DNA of 64,000 nucleotides from JAWQFO01 sp033436665 (lineage in GTDB: Bacteria; Pseudomonadota; Alphaproteobacteria; Rhodobacterales; Rhodobacteraceae). The notes below the pieces were generated by a model. It was not told the DNA's origin and searched no databases. It saw only the letters and a list, made by a program, of their open reading frames with translations. Both the position numbers and the translations under genes were made by a program. Of this stretch, positions 1-8,478 are shown one piece after another; within the stretch, counting starts at the first letter, position 1; each line of letters begins with the position of its first letter. Location of the stretch: NCBI RefSeq assembly GCF_033436665.1, contig NZ_JAWQFO010000006.1, forward strand, positions 186,001-250,000, read 5' to 3'.

Positions 1-1017
1 GGTCATCGTCGGGGCGACGTCGATCAGCGAGACCGGCGTGTCGCAAACCTGGCCCCTTGGCAGGTCCGGCCCTGCGAGGATCATCGGAATGCCAAGCGAA
101 TCCTCGAACATCACCGACTTGCCCCACATGCCGCGGTTTCCGAGATTGTCGCCGTGATCCGAGGCATAGAGGACCGCCGTTTCATCGGCAAAGCCGCACG
201 CCGACAGCGCCTCGAGGACCTGCCCGACCAGGGCGTCCATCTTGGAGACCATGCCGAAATAGGCTCTGAGGGCATCGGCGCGGGTGGCGTCATCGAAGTG
301 CGCGTCATAGTCAAAATGATGGCGCATTCGGTTCAGGGTCGGGTGATCTGGCGGTGGCAGCGTGAAACCTTCCCGCAGCGTCTCGAGGTCGAGCGCCGTG
401 AAACGCTCGTAGTGGTCCTGTGGCGCGATCAGCGGGAAATGCGGCATCACGAAGCTCACGAAGAGCACGAAACCGTCGTCGCGCCCCGATGCCGCACGTT
501 TGCGCAGCCAGTCGCAGGCGGCATCGGCGATCCGTTCGTCGTAGCTGCAATAGCTGCTTTGCCCCGGTCCGGCCTGCGTGGCTAGATCGGCGGTGCCCGT
601 CTTGGGCGGCAGATCGCGGCGGAACAACCCCTTGAGATCACCCTGGTTGTTCAGAACGTGCAGGGGCAGGATTTCTTCGGTGAAGCCGTGATCTCCGAGA
701 CCGCGAAAATGCAGCTTTCCCACTGACACCACGTCGGATCCCTGATCGCGCAACGCGTGATGCCAGGAGGGCGGCGTTCCGTCGTAAGGATGCGCGTTGT
801 CCCAATGCCCCGTTTCGTGCACGTGCCGGCCCGTCGCAAGCGCGGCGCGGGCCGGGACGCAGATCGGGCTGTTACACCAGGCGCGGGTAAAGCGCGTGCC
901 GCGCTCGGCCAGAGCATCGATGTTGGGCGTATGGGCGTGCGGATGGCCATAGCATCCCGCGATGCGGCGGTTGTGTTCGTCCGACAGCAGGAACAGCATG
1001 TTGCGGGCGGATGTCAT
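1..1017 (-). CDS. Sulfatase (formylglycine type), 3' end beyond window
   Basis: Hydrolyses a sulfate ester; substrate not determinable. The first 339 codons are present and the rest runs off the left edge. The N-terminus carries the alkaline-phosphatase-superfamily metal motif SDEH (residues 12-15). The Cys-type sulfatase signature C-V-P-A-R lies at residues 53-57, where Cys53 would be matured to formylglycine. A later SDHGDN motif with the Lys in GMWGK completes the active site. There is no signal peptide, so it is probably cytoplasmic and would need an imported sulfate ester. The start at 1017 places the motifs at family-typical positions. It is divergent from the LysR gene at 1116 and related to the sulfatase at 2970-4436. 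No formylglycine-generating enzyme is in the window. Family call is firm; substrate is unknown. Confidence 0.9.
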   Translation of the reverse strand, partial: MTSARNMLFLLSDEHNRRIAGCYGHPHAHTPNIDALAERGTRFTRAWCNSPICVPARAALATGRHVHETGHWDNAHPYDGTPPSWHHALRDQGSDVVSVGKLHFRGLGDHGFTEEILPLHVLNNQGDLKGLFRRDLPPKTGTADLATQAGPGQSSYCSYDERIADAACDWLRKRAASGRDDGFVLFVSFVMPHFPLIAPQDHYERFTALDLETLREGFTLPPPDHPTLNRMRHHFDYDAHFDDATRADALRAYFGMVSKMDALVGQVLEALSACGFADETAVLYASDHGDNLGNRGMWGKSVMFEDSLGIPMILAGPDLPRGQVCDTPVSLIDVAPTMT

Positions 1018-1068
1018 GGATAACTCCGGTCATTGGTCATCGGCAGGGTAGACGATAGAGGCATCCGC

Positions 1069-1093
1069 GATTACCTCTTTGTCGAGGGTAATC
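1069..1093. promoter_or_regulatory. Candidate LysR operator (perfect 7-bp inverted repeat)
   Basis: GATTACC (1069-1075) and GGTAATC (1087-1093) form a perfect dyad with an 11-nt spacer. It lies between the divergent sulfatase (start 1017) and LysR (start 1116) genes. Arms ending in an interrupted dyad of about this length are typical of LysR recognition sites. Inference: the LysR at 1116 binds here, controlling the sulfatase and itself. Confidence 0.55.
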
Positions 1094-1115
1094 CATAACC
1101 ATTAGGAATGACTTC

Positions 1116-2000
1116 GTGGACGTGCACAAAGTCACGATGGTGCGTCGCATCTCGGAACTGGGCAACCTTTCGGCGGCCGCGCGCGATCTCGGGCTGAGCC
1201 AGCCGGCGCTCACGAAAATCCTCGCGCGACTCGAGGACGAGCTTGGCGTCCGGCTGTTCGACCGCAGTCCACGCGGCATGGTCCCGACGCCAAGCGGGCA
1301 ATTTTTCTTGTCGCGGATGCAGAGGTTCGAGGCCGACATGCGCAGCCTGACCCGTGATCTCGCGGCACTCAATGCCGGGCACGGCGGCGAGGTCTCCCTG
1401 GGCGTTGGGCAGTTCTGGCTGGGCCGACTTCTGCCGGCGGCCATCGGGCGGATGGCGCGCGTTGCGCCCAACGTGCGGTTCCGCATCCTGGCCGGGTCGC
1501 GCAGCGACTCGATCGCCCGGCTGATGGCGGGTGACGTGGACCTGGTGCTGGGACGCATCGCCGACGACATGGACGGCGATCTTGTGGGCGAGGCGATGGC
1601 CGACGTGGGCATGTCCCTGGTTGTCCGAGAGGATCATCCGCTGATCCGCCTCGGAAGGCCGGTGCGTTACGAAGAGACCAACTCCTATGGCTGGGTTCTG
1701 CCGGCGGACAACGATCCGACCACGCAATATGCCTTTGTCGAGAATGGCTTGCCCGTACCGCAGGCGGTGGTCCTGACCGTGGCGCACAGCCTGACCGTCG
1801 CCATCCTGCAGGACACCGACTATATCACGGTCATGCCCGAGATCGCCGGAAACCGCCTGCCCGAGGGGCTTTGCCGGTTGCCGGCCGACTGGCTGGGCTG
1901 GTCGCGCCGGGCCGGGGTGATCCGGCTTCGCGACCGAACGCTGCTTCCATGTTGCGACACGTTTGTCGACCAGCTGCGCCGCGTGGTCCGCGAGGGCTGA
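1116..2000 (+). CDS. LysR-family transcriptional regulator
   Basis: A 294-residue regulator of standard LysR length. An N-terminal winged helix-turn-helix lies at about residues 8-65 (SAAARDLGLSQPALTKIL is the recognition-helix region), followed by a periplasmic-binding-protein-like effector domain at about 90-290. The start is a GTG at 1116; the nearby ATG at 1108 is out of frame. It is divergent from the sulfatase ending at 1017, with a perfect dyad in between, so it probably regulates that sulfatase. It is followed after 79 bp by a second, distinct LysR gene on the same strand. The effector is unknown; a sulfate ester or its alcohol is plausible but only inferred. Confidence 0.9.
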   Translation: MDVHKVTMVRRISELGNLSAAARDLGLSQPALTKILARLEDELGVRLFDRSPRGMVPTPSGQFFLSRMQRFEADMRSLTRDLAALNAGHGGEVSLGVGQFWLGRLLPAAIGRMARVAPNVRFRILAGSRSDSIARLMAGDVDLVLGRIADDMDGDLVGEAMADVGMSLVVREDHPLIRLGRPVRYEETNSYGWVLPADNDPTTQYAFVENGLPVPQAVVLTVAHSLTVAILQDTDYITVMPEIAGNRLPEGLCRLPADWLGWSRRAGVIRLRDRTLLPCCDTFVDQLRRVVREG

Positions 2001-2079
2001 AGCGGCTGGCGCGCGAGACGCCGGCGTGCCATTCCTTGGCGGAGTGTCCGGCTGTGTTAGCTGTCAGGGAGGGAATGCC

Positions 2080-2991
2080 ATGGATCTTCGCGGCCTGCGC
2101 ATCTTTCTGGCCGTGTTCGACGCCCGCAGCATTTCGGCGGCGGCGGAGCAGCTGGGCATGAACCAGCCTGCCGTGTCCAAGACCATCCAGCGTCTCGAAC
2201 GCGATCTGGACCTCACTCTTTTCGACCGCGAGCCGCGCGGCGTGGTACCCACGGTTTTCGCCGAGATGCTGGCCGAGACCGCGCGCGAGATCGATGGGAA
2301 CCTCCGTGCCGTACTGCGCCGGATCGACGCCACCCGCAACGCGACGACCGGCGAGATCGCCGTGGGGGCAGGCGGCACATGGCAGGAGATTTACCTGCCC
2401 GCCGCCCTTTCACGGCTGCTGGCACGGCGGCCCAACGTGCGGGTGCGGATCATTCCCGGACCGCCGGAGCACCTGGTGGCCGAGATGTTGCTCGGGAACA
2501 TCGACTTCGCCCTTGCGCCCATCGACATTCCCGAGGCCTTCACCGCCCGGGTGCGCACCGAGACCCTGCTGTCGAGCGATCTGGCGGTCGTGGCGCGGCG
2601 GGATCACCCGGCGCACGGCCTGATCGATCCGGGCCTCGAGGATCTCGCGGGCCACGGTTGGGCCTTGCCCCTGGGCAACGTGGTGCGGCGACGGTTCGAC
2701 CAGCTTTTCATCGACGCCGGCCTGACCCCGCCCGTCCCGGCGCTGGAAATAGCCGACACGCAAGGGCTCTACGACGTGCTGGCCAACACCGACCTTCTGT
2801 CCTTCGTCTCGGTTCTGCGACTGGATCTCGCCGGGCGCGAGACCATCCTGCCGGTGCACGGGCGCGGACTGACCGTGCGCCGCGACTCGGGGCTGATCCG
2901 GCGGCGCTCGTCCTACCTGCCGCCGCTGGCACGCGAACTCATAGAAGACGTCCGGAAAGTGGCCGCGGCTCAGGCGGTACGGTTGCCCTGA
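2080..2991 (+). CDS. LysR-family transcriptional regulator
   Basis: A 303-residue LysR protein. The start at 2080 is chosen because a strong AGGGAGGG ribosome site lies just upstream and the protein then begins MDLRGLRIFLAVFDA, the usual LysR opening. The HTH is at about residues 3-62 and the effector-binding domain at about 88-295. It follows the first LysR gene and converges on the sulfatase at 2970-4436, overlapping its 3' end by 22 bp. The two LysR proteins share the general fold but differ clearly in sequence. Target is uncertain; one of the flanking sulfatases is the natural guess. Confidence 0.9.
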   Translation: MDLRGLRIFLAVFDARSISAAAEQLGMNQPAVSKTIQRLERDLDLTLFDREPRGVVPTVFAEMLAETAREIDGNLRAVLRRIDATRNATTGEIAVGAGGTWQEIYLPAALSRLLARRPNVRVRIIPGPPEHLVAEMLLGNIDFALAPIDIPEAFTARVRTETLLSSDLAVVARRDHPAHGLIDPGLEDLAGHGWALPLGNVVRRRFDQLFIDAGLTPPVPALEIADTQGLYDVLANTDLLSFVSVLRLDLAGRETILPVHGRGLTVRRDSGLIRRRSSYLPPLARELIEDVRKVAAAQAVRLP

Positions 2992-4436
2992 AAGGTCGCG
3001 CCCGGAGGCGGGCTGGCTCCCATCGAGCCCTTGGCAAGCACTGCCTCGGCGCCGCCGTGCCGGTTCAGAATGGCCAGCTGATCGGCCTTTGCGCGGGCAT
3101 CCACCTCCTCGGGGTCCAGCCGGGAACGCAGCCGGGTGTCGAAGTCTCGGAGCACCTCGGCACAGTCGGGATCGGCGGCCCGGTCCTGCAGTTCCTCCGG
3201 ATCGGTTTCGAGGTTGAAAAGCTGCGGCGGCAGGTGCGCGTAGTGAATGTATTTCCACGGCCCCCGGCGCAGCATGAACGCGCCGCTGATCGCTCCGGCG
3301 GCGTGGTATTCGCCAAAGACCTCGCGCTCGGGATCGTCCGCAGACTGCGCCAGTTCGAACAGGCTTTGCCCGTCGCGCGGGCGGCCATCGTCCGGAGCCG
3401 GCGTCTCGGTGGCGTCGAACACCGTCGGGTAGAGGTCGATCAGGGAGACGGCGGTGTTCACGACCTTCCCCGCCGGTACCCCCGGCCCCGAAATCACCAG
3501 CGGCACATGCGCCGATTCCTGGTAGAAGTTGCTTTTCTGCCAAAGCCCGCGCGCCCCGAGGTTGTCGCCGTGATCGGACGCATAGATCAGCCGCGTCGAC
3601 CCCGTCTGACCCGATGCCTCGACCGCGTCGACCACCCGGCCGAGATTGTGGTCGGTAAAGCTGCAAAGACCGTAGTACGCAGCGATGGCCCGGCGGCGAA
3701 GATCGTCATCGAAGAAGCTGTCGGTGATGTAGGCGTGGCGGAACCCTTCGATCCAGGGATGATCAGGCCAGTCCTCGGGGCGGCAGGCCTTGGGAAGGGG
3801 CAGGCTTTCGGGATCGTAAAGATCGTAGAACGTGTCCGGCGCGATCAGCGGGAAATGCGGCGCGACGAACCCCACGTAGAGAACCCAGGGTTCCGGCAAC
3901 CCCGGCGCCACATCGGTCAGCCAATGCACGGCGGCATCGGCGATGGTGCGGTCATAGCGCGTGTAATCGGATTCCCCGCGCCCGACCTTTTCGGCCACTT
4001 CCCGGACGCCGTGGCGCACCGGAAGCGGCGCGGACTGGCGGATGGCGCCGAAGAGGTCACCGATACCGTTGACGGCATACATCGCATGGTCCTGGGCGTC
4101 GAAGCCCGCATCCACCTCGGCATTGCGAAAGTGCAGTTTGCCGATGGCATGAACCGGTACGTCGTTTTGCTGCAACCCGTGCGCCCAGGTCGGTTCGCGC
4201 CCGTCGTACGGGGTGACGTTGCACCAGTGTCCGGTCTGGTGCGGATAGCGCCCGGTCATGAACGAAGCGCGCGACGGCATGCAGATGGGGCTGTTGCAAT
4301 AGGCGTTGGTGAACCGCGTGCCGCCCTGCGCCAGGCGGTCGATGTTGGGTGTGCGCACGACCGGGTGCCCGCCGCAGCCAAGATACCGGCCGGCATGTTC
4401 GTCGGACATCACGAGAACCAGATTGCAGGGATCCAT
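2970..4436 (-). CDS. Sulfatase (formylglycine type), choline-sulfatase-like
   Basis: A complete sulfatase of 488 residues. It has SDEH at 11-14, the sulfatase signature C-M-P-S-R at 52-56 with Cys52 as the predicted formylglycine, and SDHGDNLGARGLWQK further on for metal and substrate binding. There is no signal peptide, so a cytoplasmic role on an imported sulfate ester is likely. Size and layout resemble choline-sulfatase/arylsulfatase relatives, but no betaine-pathway gene is nearby, so betC is not assigned. It lies 236 bp downstream of the TAXI-TRAP operon on the same strand; that transporter could supply its substrate, which is inference. Its 3' end overlaps the convergent LysR gene. Confidence 0.9.
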   Translation of the reverse strand: MDPCNLVLVMSDEHAGRYLGCGGHPVVRTPNIDRLAQGGTRFTNAYCNSPICMPSRASFMTGRYPHQTGHWCNVTPYDGREPTWAHGLQQNDVPVHAIGKLHFRNAEVDAGFDAQDHAMYAVNGIGDLFGAIRQSAPLPVRHGVREVAEKVGRGESDYTRYDRTIADAAVHWLTDVAPGLPEPWVLYVGFVAPHFPLIAPDTFYDLYDPESLPLPKACRPEDWPDHPWIEGFRHAYITDSFFDDDLRRRAIAAYYGLCSFTDHNLGRVVDAVEASGQTGSTRLIYASDHGDNLGARGLWQKSNFYQESAHVPLVISGPGVPAGKVVNTAVSLIDLYPTVFDATETPAPDDGRPRDGQSLFELAQSADDPEREVFGEYHAAGAISGAFMLRRGPWKYIHYAHLPPQLFNLETDPEELQDRAADPDCAEVLRDFDTRLRSRLDPEEVDARAKADQLAILNRHGGAEAVLAKGSMGASPPPGATFQGNRTA

Positions 4437-4672
4437 GCCGTAACTTTCAACCGATCGCGTCGGGGTCAGCCTAGGGCATGGCGCACGCGCTCCGAACCGC
4501 GGGGCCTGTCCTTATCCATTCCCTCGGCGCATGGCGGGCAGCGGGCGAGGTGATCGCGGCTCGCGCGATTGTCCACCGCCGCGTTGGCAAAGGCAGGTCC
4601 GTCGCAGCAACCGCCAATCAAGGATCGACGGCGGGGCAGGGACGGTCGCAGTCCGCCCGTTGCTGCCGGACG

Positions 4673-6655
4673 TCAGGCCACCTTCGGATCGCCGCCCCCG
4701 TTGCCCATCCAGTTCAGCGTCAGCGTCGCCGCAATCAGCGCCAGCCCGACGGCCTCGACGGTGAAGGACGGCCAGAAGCACCCCACGGTCCCGATTGCGG
4801 CCACCGCGCGCATCCATGTTTTCATCGGGCCAAAGAGATACCCCTCGATCGCGGCGGCGAAGGCAGTCAGCGCCATGACCGCAAGAAGACCGTTCCAGAG
4901 CACGAGGGGCAGCGGACCGCCGAGGATGATCGGCTCGTTGTAGATCATGAACAGCGGGATGAGGTAGAGACCCTTGGCATATTTCCACGCCTGGACGGAG
5001 GTCTCCATTGGCCCGGAATTGGCGATGGCGGCGCCGGCGAACCCGGCCAGCGCTACCGGTGGCGTGACGTTGGAATCCTGGCTCCACCAGAACACGACGA
5101 GATGCGCGATGATCAGCGGAACGCCGAATTCGTTCTGAAGGGCCGGCCCCACGAGGATAATGAGCACGATGTAGGCCGCGGTCACCGGCAGCCCCATGCC
5201 GAGGATCAGCGAGGCGATCACAACGAGGATCAGCGCGAGGAACAGGTTGCCGCCCGAGAAGGCCAGCATCATGGCCGAGAACTTCAGACCCAGACCCGTC
5301 AGCCCGACGACGCCGACGATGATCCCGGCGACGGCACAGGCGACCGAGACCGCGACGGCGTTGCGCGCGCCGAGTTCGAGCGCCTCGACGGTTTTCCAGA
5401 AGCCGGCTTTCACCATTGCCATTGCGCCCTCTGCCGTCCGGTCATGCTGCAGATAGGACAGAACGGCGCGCAGTGCGGCCGAGGCCATCACCGACAGGAT
5501 GGCGTAGAAGCCGACCCGCATCGGCGAGTACCCGGCGACGAGCAGCCAGACGAGAATGCCGAGCGGCAGAAGAAAGTGCCAACCTTCCTTCAGCACGTCC
5601 CGCACACGCGGCAGCTCGGAGGCGGGCAGGCCTTTCAGCCCCTGTTTCAATGCCGCGATATGCACCAGCAGGTAGACAGCGCCGAAGTAGAGAACCGCGG
5701 GGAAGATCGAGATCAGGACAATCTCGATATAGGGGATCCGGGTGAACTCGCTCATCAGGAATGCACCCGCGCCCATCAGCGGCGGCATGATCTGTCCGCC
5801 GGTCGAGGCGGCCGCCTCGATGCCGCCGGCCTGCGCCGGTCTGTAGCCCAGACGCTTCATCAGCGGGATCGTGAAGGCGCCCGTGGTCACGACATTGGCG
5901 ATGGCGGAGCCCGAGATCGACCCCATCCCGGCAGAGGCGATCACCGCGGCCTTGGCCGGACCGCCGCGTTGCCGCCCGGTGGAGGCGTAGGCGAGGTCGA
6001 TGAAGAACTTGCCGGCCCCCGTCACCTCGAGGAAGGCGCCGAAGAGGACGAAGACGAAGATGAACGTCGCGGCGACACCCAGCGGGATGCCGTAGATGCC
6101 TTCGGCCCCGAGCGTCAGCTGGCTCGCCAGCCGGTCGAGCGTGTAGCCGCGGTGATTGAGAATGCCCGGCAGCCAATCGGCGAGAAACGGCAGCTCTCCC
6201 CGGTTTCCGGCAAAGGCATAGACGATGAAAAGCGCGCCGATCAGCGTCATGGCAAGACCGATCGCGCGCCGCGCGGCCTCCAGCACGACAAGCGTGGTGA
6301 TGACGCCCACGACAACGTCCTGCGTGCGCGGGAAGATCGCGTTGGCGATGGCGTCGATGTTGGCCGGCACCCAGAACCCGACGAGGACGCCGCAGAGGAT
6401 CAGGGTCCCGTCGATCACCCAGCCGATGGCGCCGCGCGGACGGTCGCCGGTGACCGGATAGATCAGGAAACACAGGACAAGGATGAAGCCGAGGTGGATG
6501 GGACGCTGAAAGAACAGCCCAAGCGGCTGAATGCCCGCCGCCCAGAGCTGGAACAATGACAGCAAGATCCCGACGACGGCGATCAGACGTAGGGCCCACC
6601 AGGGTTGGTTTCGGTCGGCGGCGGCGGTCGGGCTCACCGGTTCGATGTCGGTCAT
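4673..6655 (-). CDS. TAXI-TRAP transporter fused permease (4TM/12TM)
   Basis: A 660-residue integral membrane protein in which the small (DctQ-like) and large (DctM-like) TRAP permease parts are one chain, as in TAXI-type TRAP systems. Many hydrophobic helices run from about residue 22 to the C-terminus. The DctM-like half has glycine-rich reentrant segments such as SGSAIANVVTTGAF and GGQIMPPLMGAGAF. It imports an organic solute using an ion gradient. Its start overlaps the stop of the DUF1850 gene by 4 bp, and that gene overlaps the TAXI binding protein, so the three form one operon. Substrate is unknown; members of the family handle glutamate or other carboxylates. Confidence 0.93.
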   Translation of the reverse strand: MTDIEPVSPTAAADRNQPWWALRLIAVVGILLSLFQLWAAGIQPLGLFFQRPIHLGFILVLCFLIYPVTGDRPRGAIGWVIDGTLILCGVLVGFWVPANIDAIANAIFPRTQDVVVGVITTLVVLEAARRAIGLAMTLIGALFIVYAFAGNRGELPFLADWLPGILNHRGYTLDRLASQLTLGAEGIYGIPLGVAATFIFVFVLFGAFLEVTGAGKFFIDLAYASTGRQRGGPAKAAVIASAGMGSISGSAIANVVTTGAFTIPLMKRLGYRPAQAGGIEAAASTGGQIMPPLMGAGAFLMSEFTRIPYIEIVLISIFPAVLYFGAVYLLVHIAALKQGLKGLPASELPRVRDVLKEGWHFLLPLGILVWLLVAGYSPMRVGFYAILSVMASAALRAVLSYLQHDRTAEGAMAMVKAGFWKTVEALELGARNAVAVSVACAVAGIIVGVVGLTGLGLKFSAMMLAFSGGNLFLALILVVIASLILGMGLPVTAAYIVLIILVGPALQNEFGVPLIIAHLVVFWWSQDSNVTPPVALAGFAGAAIANSGPMETSVQAWKYAKGLYLIPLFMIYNEPIILGGPLPLVLWNGLLAVMALTAFAAAIEGYLFGPMKTWMRAVAAIGTVGCFWPSFTVEAVGLALIAATLTLNWMGNGGGDPKVA

Positions 6656-7110
6656 TCCCCTGTCTCCAGTTCAATGCGCACGCGGTCGCGCGCGGCCGCA
6701 GCGCTCAGCGAGATGCTTTTTTTGGATGTGACGATGCGGTGATCGACGGCCGGCCCTCCGGGTCTGAGGATGTAGGCGTTGCCTGCCACGGTTTCGTCGA
6801 TGTCCTCGATCCAGTAGCCGCCGTTGCCGTCCGATGTCTGTCGCCCACGCCCGAGAAAATGGCCCAGTCCGGCGGCGAAGTCGGGCTGATGCGAGCGCAC
6901 CAGCACCATCGCGCCCGACCGGTTCTCATAGCAGTCCTGTACCGGGAAGCCCTTGACGGAGTGGTTCCAGTGGATGCACCAACCATCCCCGTCGGGCACC
7001 GCGACGCGCGCGATCTCGAACCCGTCAGCGCGTGTCGCGACCAGATCGGCAGCGAAAGCGGCGGTCGTGTAAAGGAGGAGCGCGAACGCTCCTCCGATGC
7101 CGCGTCTCAC
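6652..7110 (-). CDS. DUF1850 domain protein of the TAXI-TRAP operon
   Basis: A 152-residue protein with an N-terminal signal peptide (about residues 1-20, ending AAFA), so exported to the periplasm. The W-x-H-S-V-K-G sequence near residue 47 and the overall length match DUF1850 proteins, which are recurrently encoded with TAXI-TRAP permeases. Function is unproven; a periplasmic accessory role to the transporter is likely. It sits between the binding protein and the permease with 4-bp overlaps on both sides, so its translation is coupled to theirs. Confidence 0.8.
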   Translation of the reverse strand: MRRGIGGAFALLLYTTAAFAADLVATRADGFEIARVAVPDGDGWCIHWNHSVKGFPVQDCYENRSGAMVLVRSHQPDFAAGLGHFLGRGRQTSDGNGGYWIEDIDETVAGNAYILRPGGPAVDHRIVTSKKSISLSAAAARDRVRIELETGE

Positions 7111-8069
7111 TCGCGCAGAGTGTCAGGGATCTCGGCGCCCGCTTCCTCGTAGTACCGGAGCGCGCCGGCGTGCAGCGGTACGGGTGTTGCGTTCATCGAG
7201 AACTCGACGGTGGTCTCGTTCGCGGCCGGGTGGATCGCCTGCATGTCGGCGATGTTCTCGTACATGGCCTTTGTGATCTGGTAGACCGTCTCTTCGTCCA
7301 TCTCGGAGGACACGACCAGCACGTTGGGCACGCCCAGCGTCGAGATGTCCTCGTCCACCCCTTGGTAGGTGCCGCCCGCGAGCGAGAGGGGGGCGAAGGT
7401 CGGGTCGGCCTCATCGGCCTTGGCGACTTCCTCGTCGGTCAGCGAGATCATCCGGATCTCGTTGGTGGTGGCGAGGTTGAGAATCGAAGAGGTCGGCGAG
7501 CCCACCGACCAGAAGCCGGCGTCGATGTCGCCGTTGGCGAGCGCGTCGGCGGTTTCGTTGAAGTTCAGCCGCTCGGCGGTGAAATCGTCGAACGAGATTC
7601 CGTTGGCGGCCAGCAAAGTCTCGGCGTTGACCTCGGTGCCCGACCCCGGTGCACCGACCGACACGCGCTTGCCCGGCAGGTCGGCGATCGACTGAATGTC
7701 GGAATCGGCGGCCACGACGATCTGCACCATGTTGGCGTAGAGCGAGCCGACGGCCCGGACCATCGGCAGTTGCTGACCCTCGAACCGTCCGGTGCCCTGG
7801 TAGGCCTGCTGCACCGTATCGGCCAGCGCGATGGCGAGGTCGGCGTCGCCGGTCGCGATCAGGCCCATGTTCTCGACGGAGGCCCCGGTGACCTCGGCGG
7901 TCGCGGAAAAGCCCTCGACGTGGTTGTTGATGACCTCGGCAAGGCCGCCGCCCATCGGATAGTAGACGCCGCCCGTGCCGCCGGTCGCGATCGAGAGCTG
8001 CTGCTGCGCCAGGGCCGGCCCCGACGACGCGATAAGTGCGGCCGCGGCGAGTTTCGTGAATAGTCTCAT
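7107..8069 (-). CDS. TAXI family TRAP transporter solute-binding protein
   Basis: A 320-residue periplasmic binding protein with a clear signal peptide (residues 1 to about 21, ending GPALA). Mature sequence begins with the TAXI hallmark ATGGTGGVYYPMGG. It captures the solute and delivers it to the fused permease at 4673-6655. It is the first gene of the operon; a GGGAGGA ribosome site precedes the ATG. The 5' region carries a candidate operator at 8090-8118. No regulator gene is adjacent; the nearest LysR genes are beyond the sulfatase. Confidence 0.93.
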   Translation of the reverse strand: MRLFTKLAAAALIASSGPALAQQQLSIATGGTGGVYYPMGGGLAEVINNHVEGFSATAEVTGASVENMGLIATGDADLAIALADTVQQAYQGTGRFEGQQLPMVRAVGSLYANMVQIVVAADSDIQSIADLPGKRVSVGAPGSGTEVNAETLLAANGISFDDFTAERLNFNETADALANGDIDAGFWSVGSPTSSILNLATTNEIRMISLTDEEVAKADEADPTFAPLSLAGGTYQGVDEDISTLGVPNVLVVSSEMDEETVYQITKAMYENIADMQAIHPAANETTVEFSMNATPVPLHAGALRYYEEAGAEIPDTLRE

Positions 8070-8478
8070 GGTGTCCTCCCGGTTTTGATTTGTGCCAACG
8101 GTATTGTGCTTGGCGCAATTTACAACCGGCTTCTCTCATGCGGTCGCAAATATTGGACCGCCATCGGAAGACGCCGGCATTTGCCGGACGTGGGAGGCTC
8201 GGTCGTTGAATCGGTCTGTCTCGTTCACGTCGCCGGCAACCAGCCCGGTCCGGAATGCCGCAGGCAACGCATAACCTTCCGCGACCCTCGGATCGCGAAA
8301 ACTCCCGGATTTCTCCGCTGGCGCCGTCTCGATCACCCAAGCACGACGCTTAGCGCCATAAGGCTAGTTATGTTATTTAGCGTATCCAGATTCCTTCCGC
8401 CTTTGGGGATCCACGCGGGATAAACCTAGCGCCAGCATCGGTTCCGCGCGGCGGTCGGCGCTCGGACACCGGCCGTCG
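8070..8478. other. Intergenic region upstream of the TAXI operon
   Basis: About 410 bp without a convincing gene. It holds the 5' region of the TAXI operon with an inverted repeat at 8090-8118. A less GC-rich stretch at about 8350-8400 contains TTAGCG twice. No strong terminator follows the RND pump stop at 8479. Short open frames here lack ribosome sites and protein-like composition. Confidence 0.6.
8090..8118. promoter_or_regulatory. Inverted repeat upstream of the TAXI-TRAP operon
   Basis: TTGTGCCAA (8090-8098) and TTGGCGCAA (8110-8118) form a 9-bp dyad with one mismatch and an 11-nt spacer. The spacer contains ATTGTGC, which itself pairs with GCGCAAT at 8113-8119. The site is 20-50 bp before the TAXI binding-protein start. 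It is probably an operator; the binding factor is unknown. Confidence 0.45.

Noticed and set aside
4478..6559. Long plus-strand open frame of 693 codons
   Set aside because: It lies opposite the TAXI permease; composition is Arg/His/Asp-rich without any domain, typical for the reverse strand of a GC-rich membrane-protein gene.
8092..8423. Short plus-strand open frames upstream of the TAXI operon
   Set aside because: No ribosome sites, odd composition, and they overlap the candidate operator.
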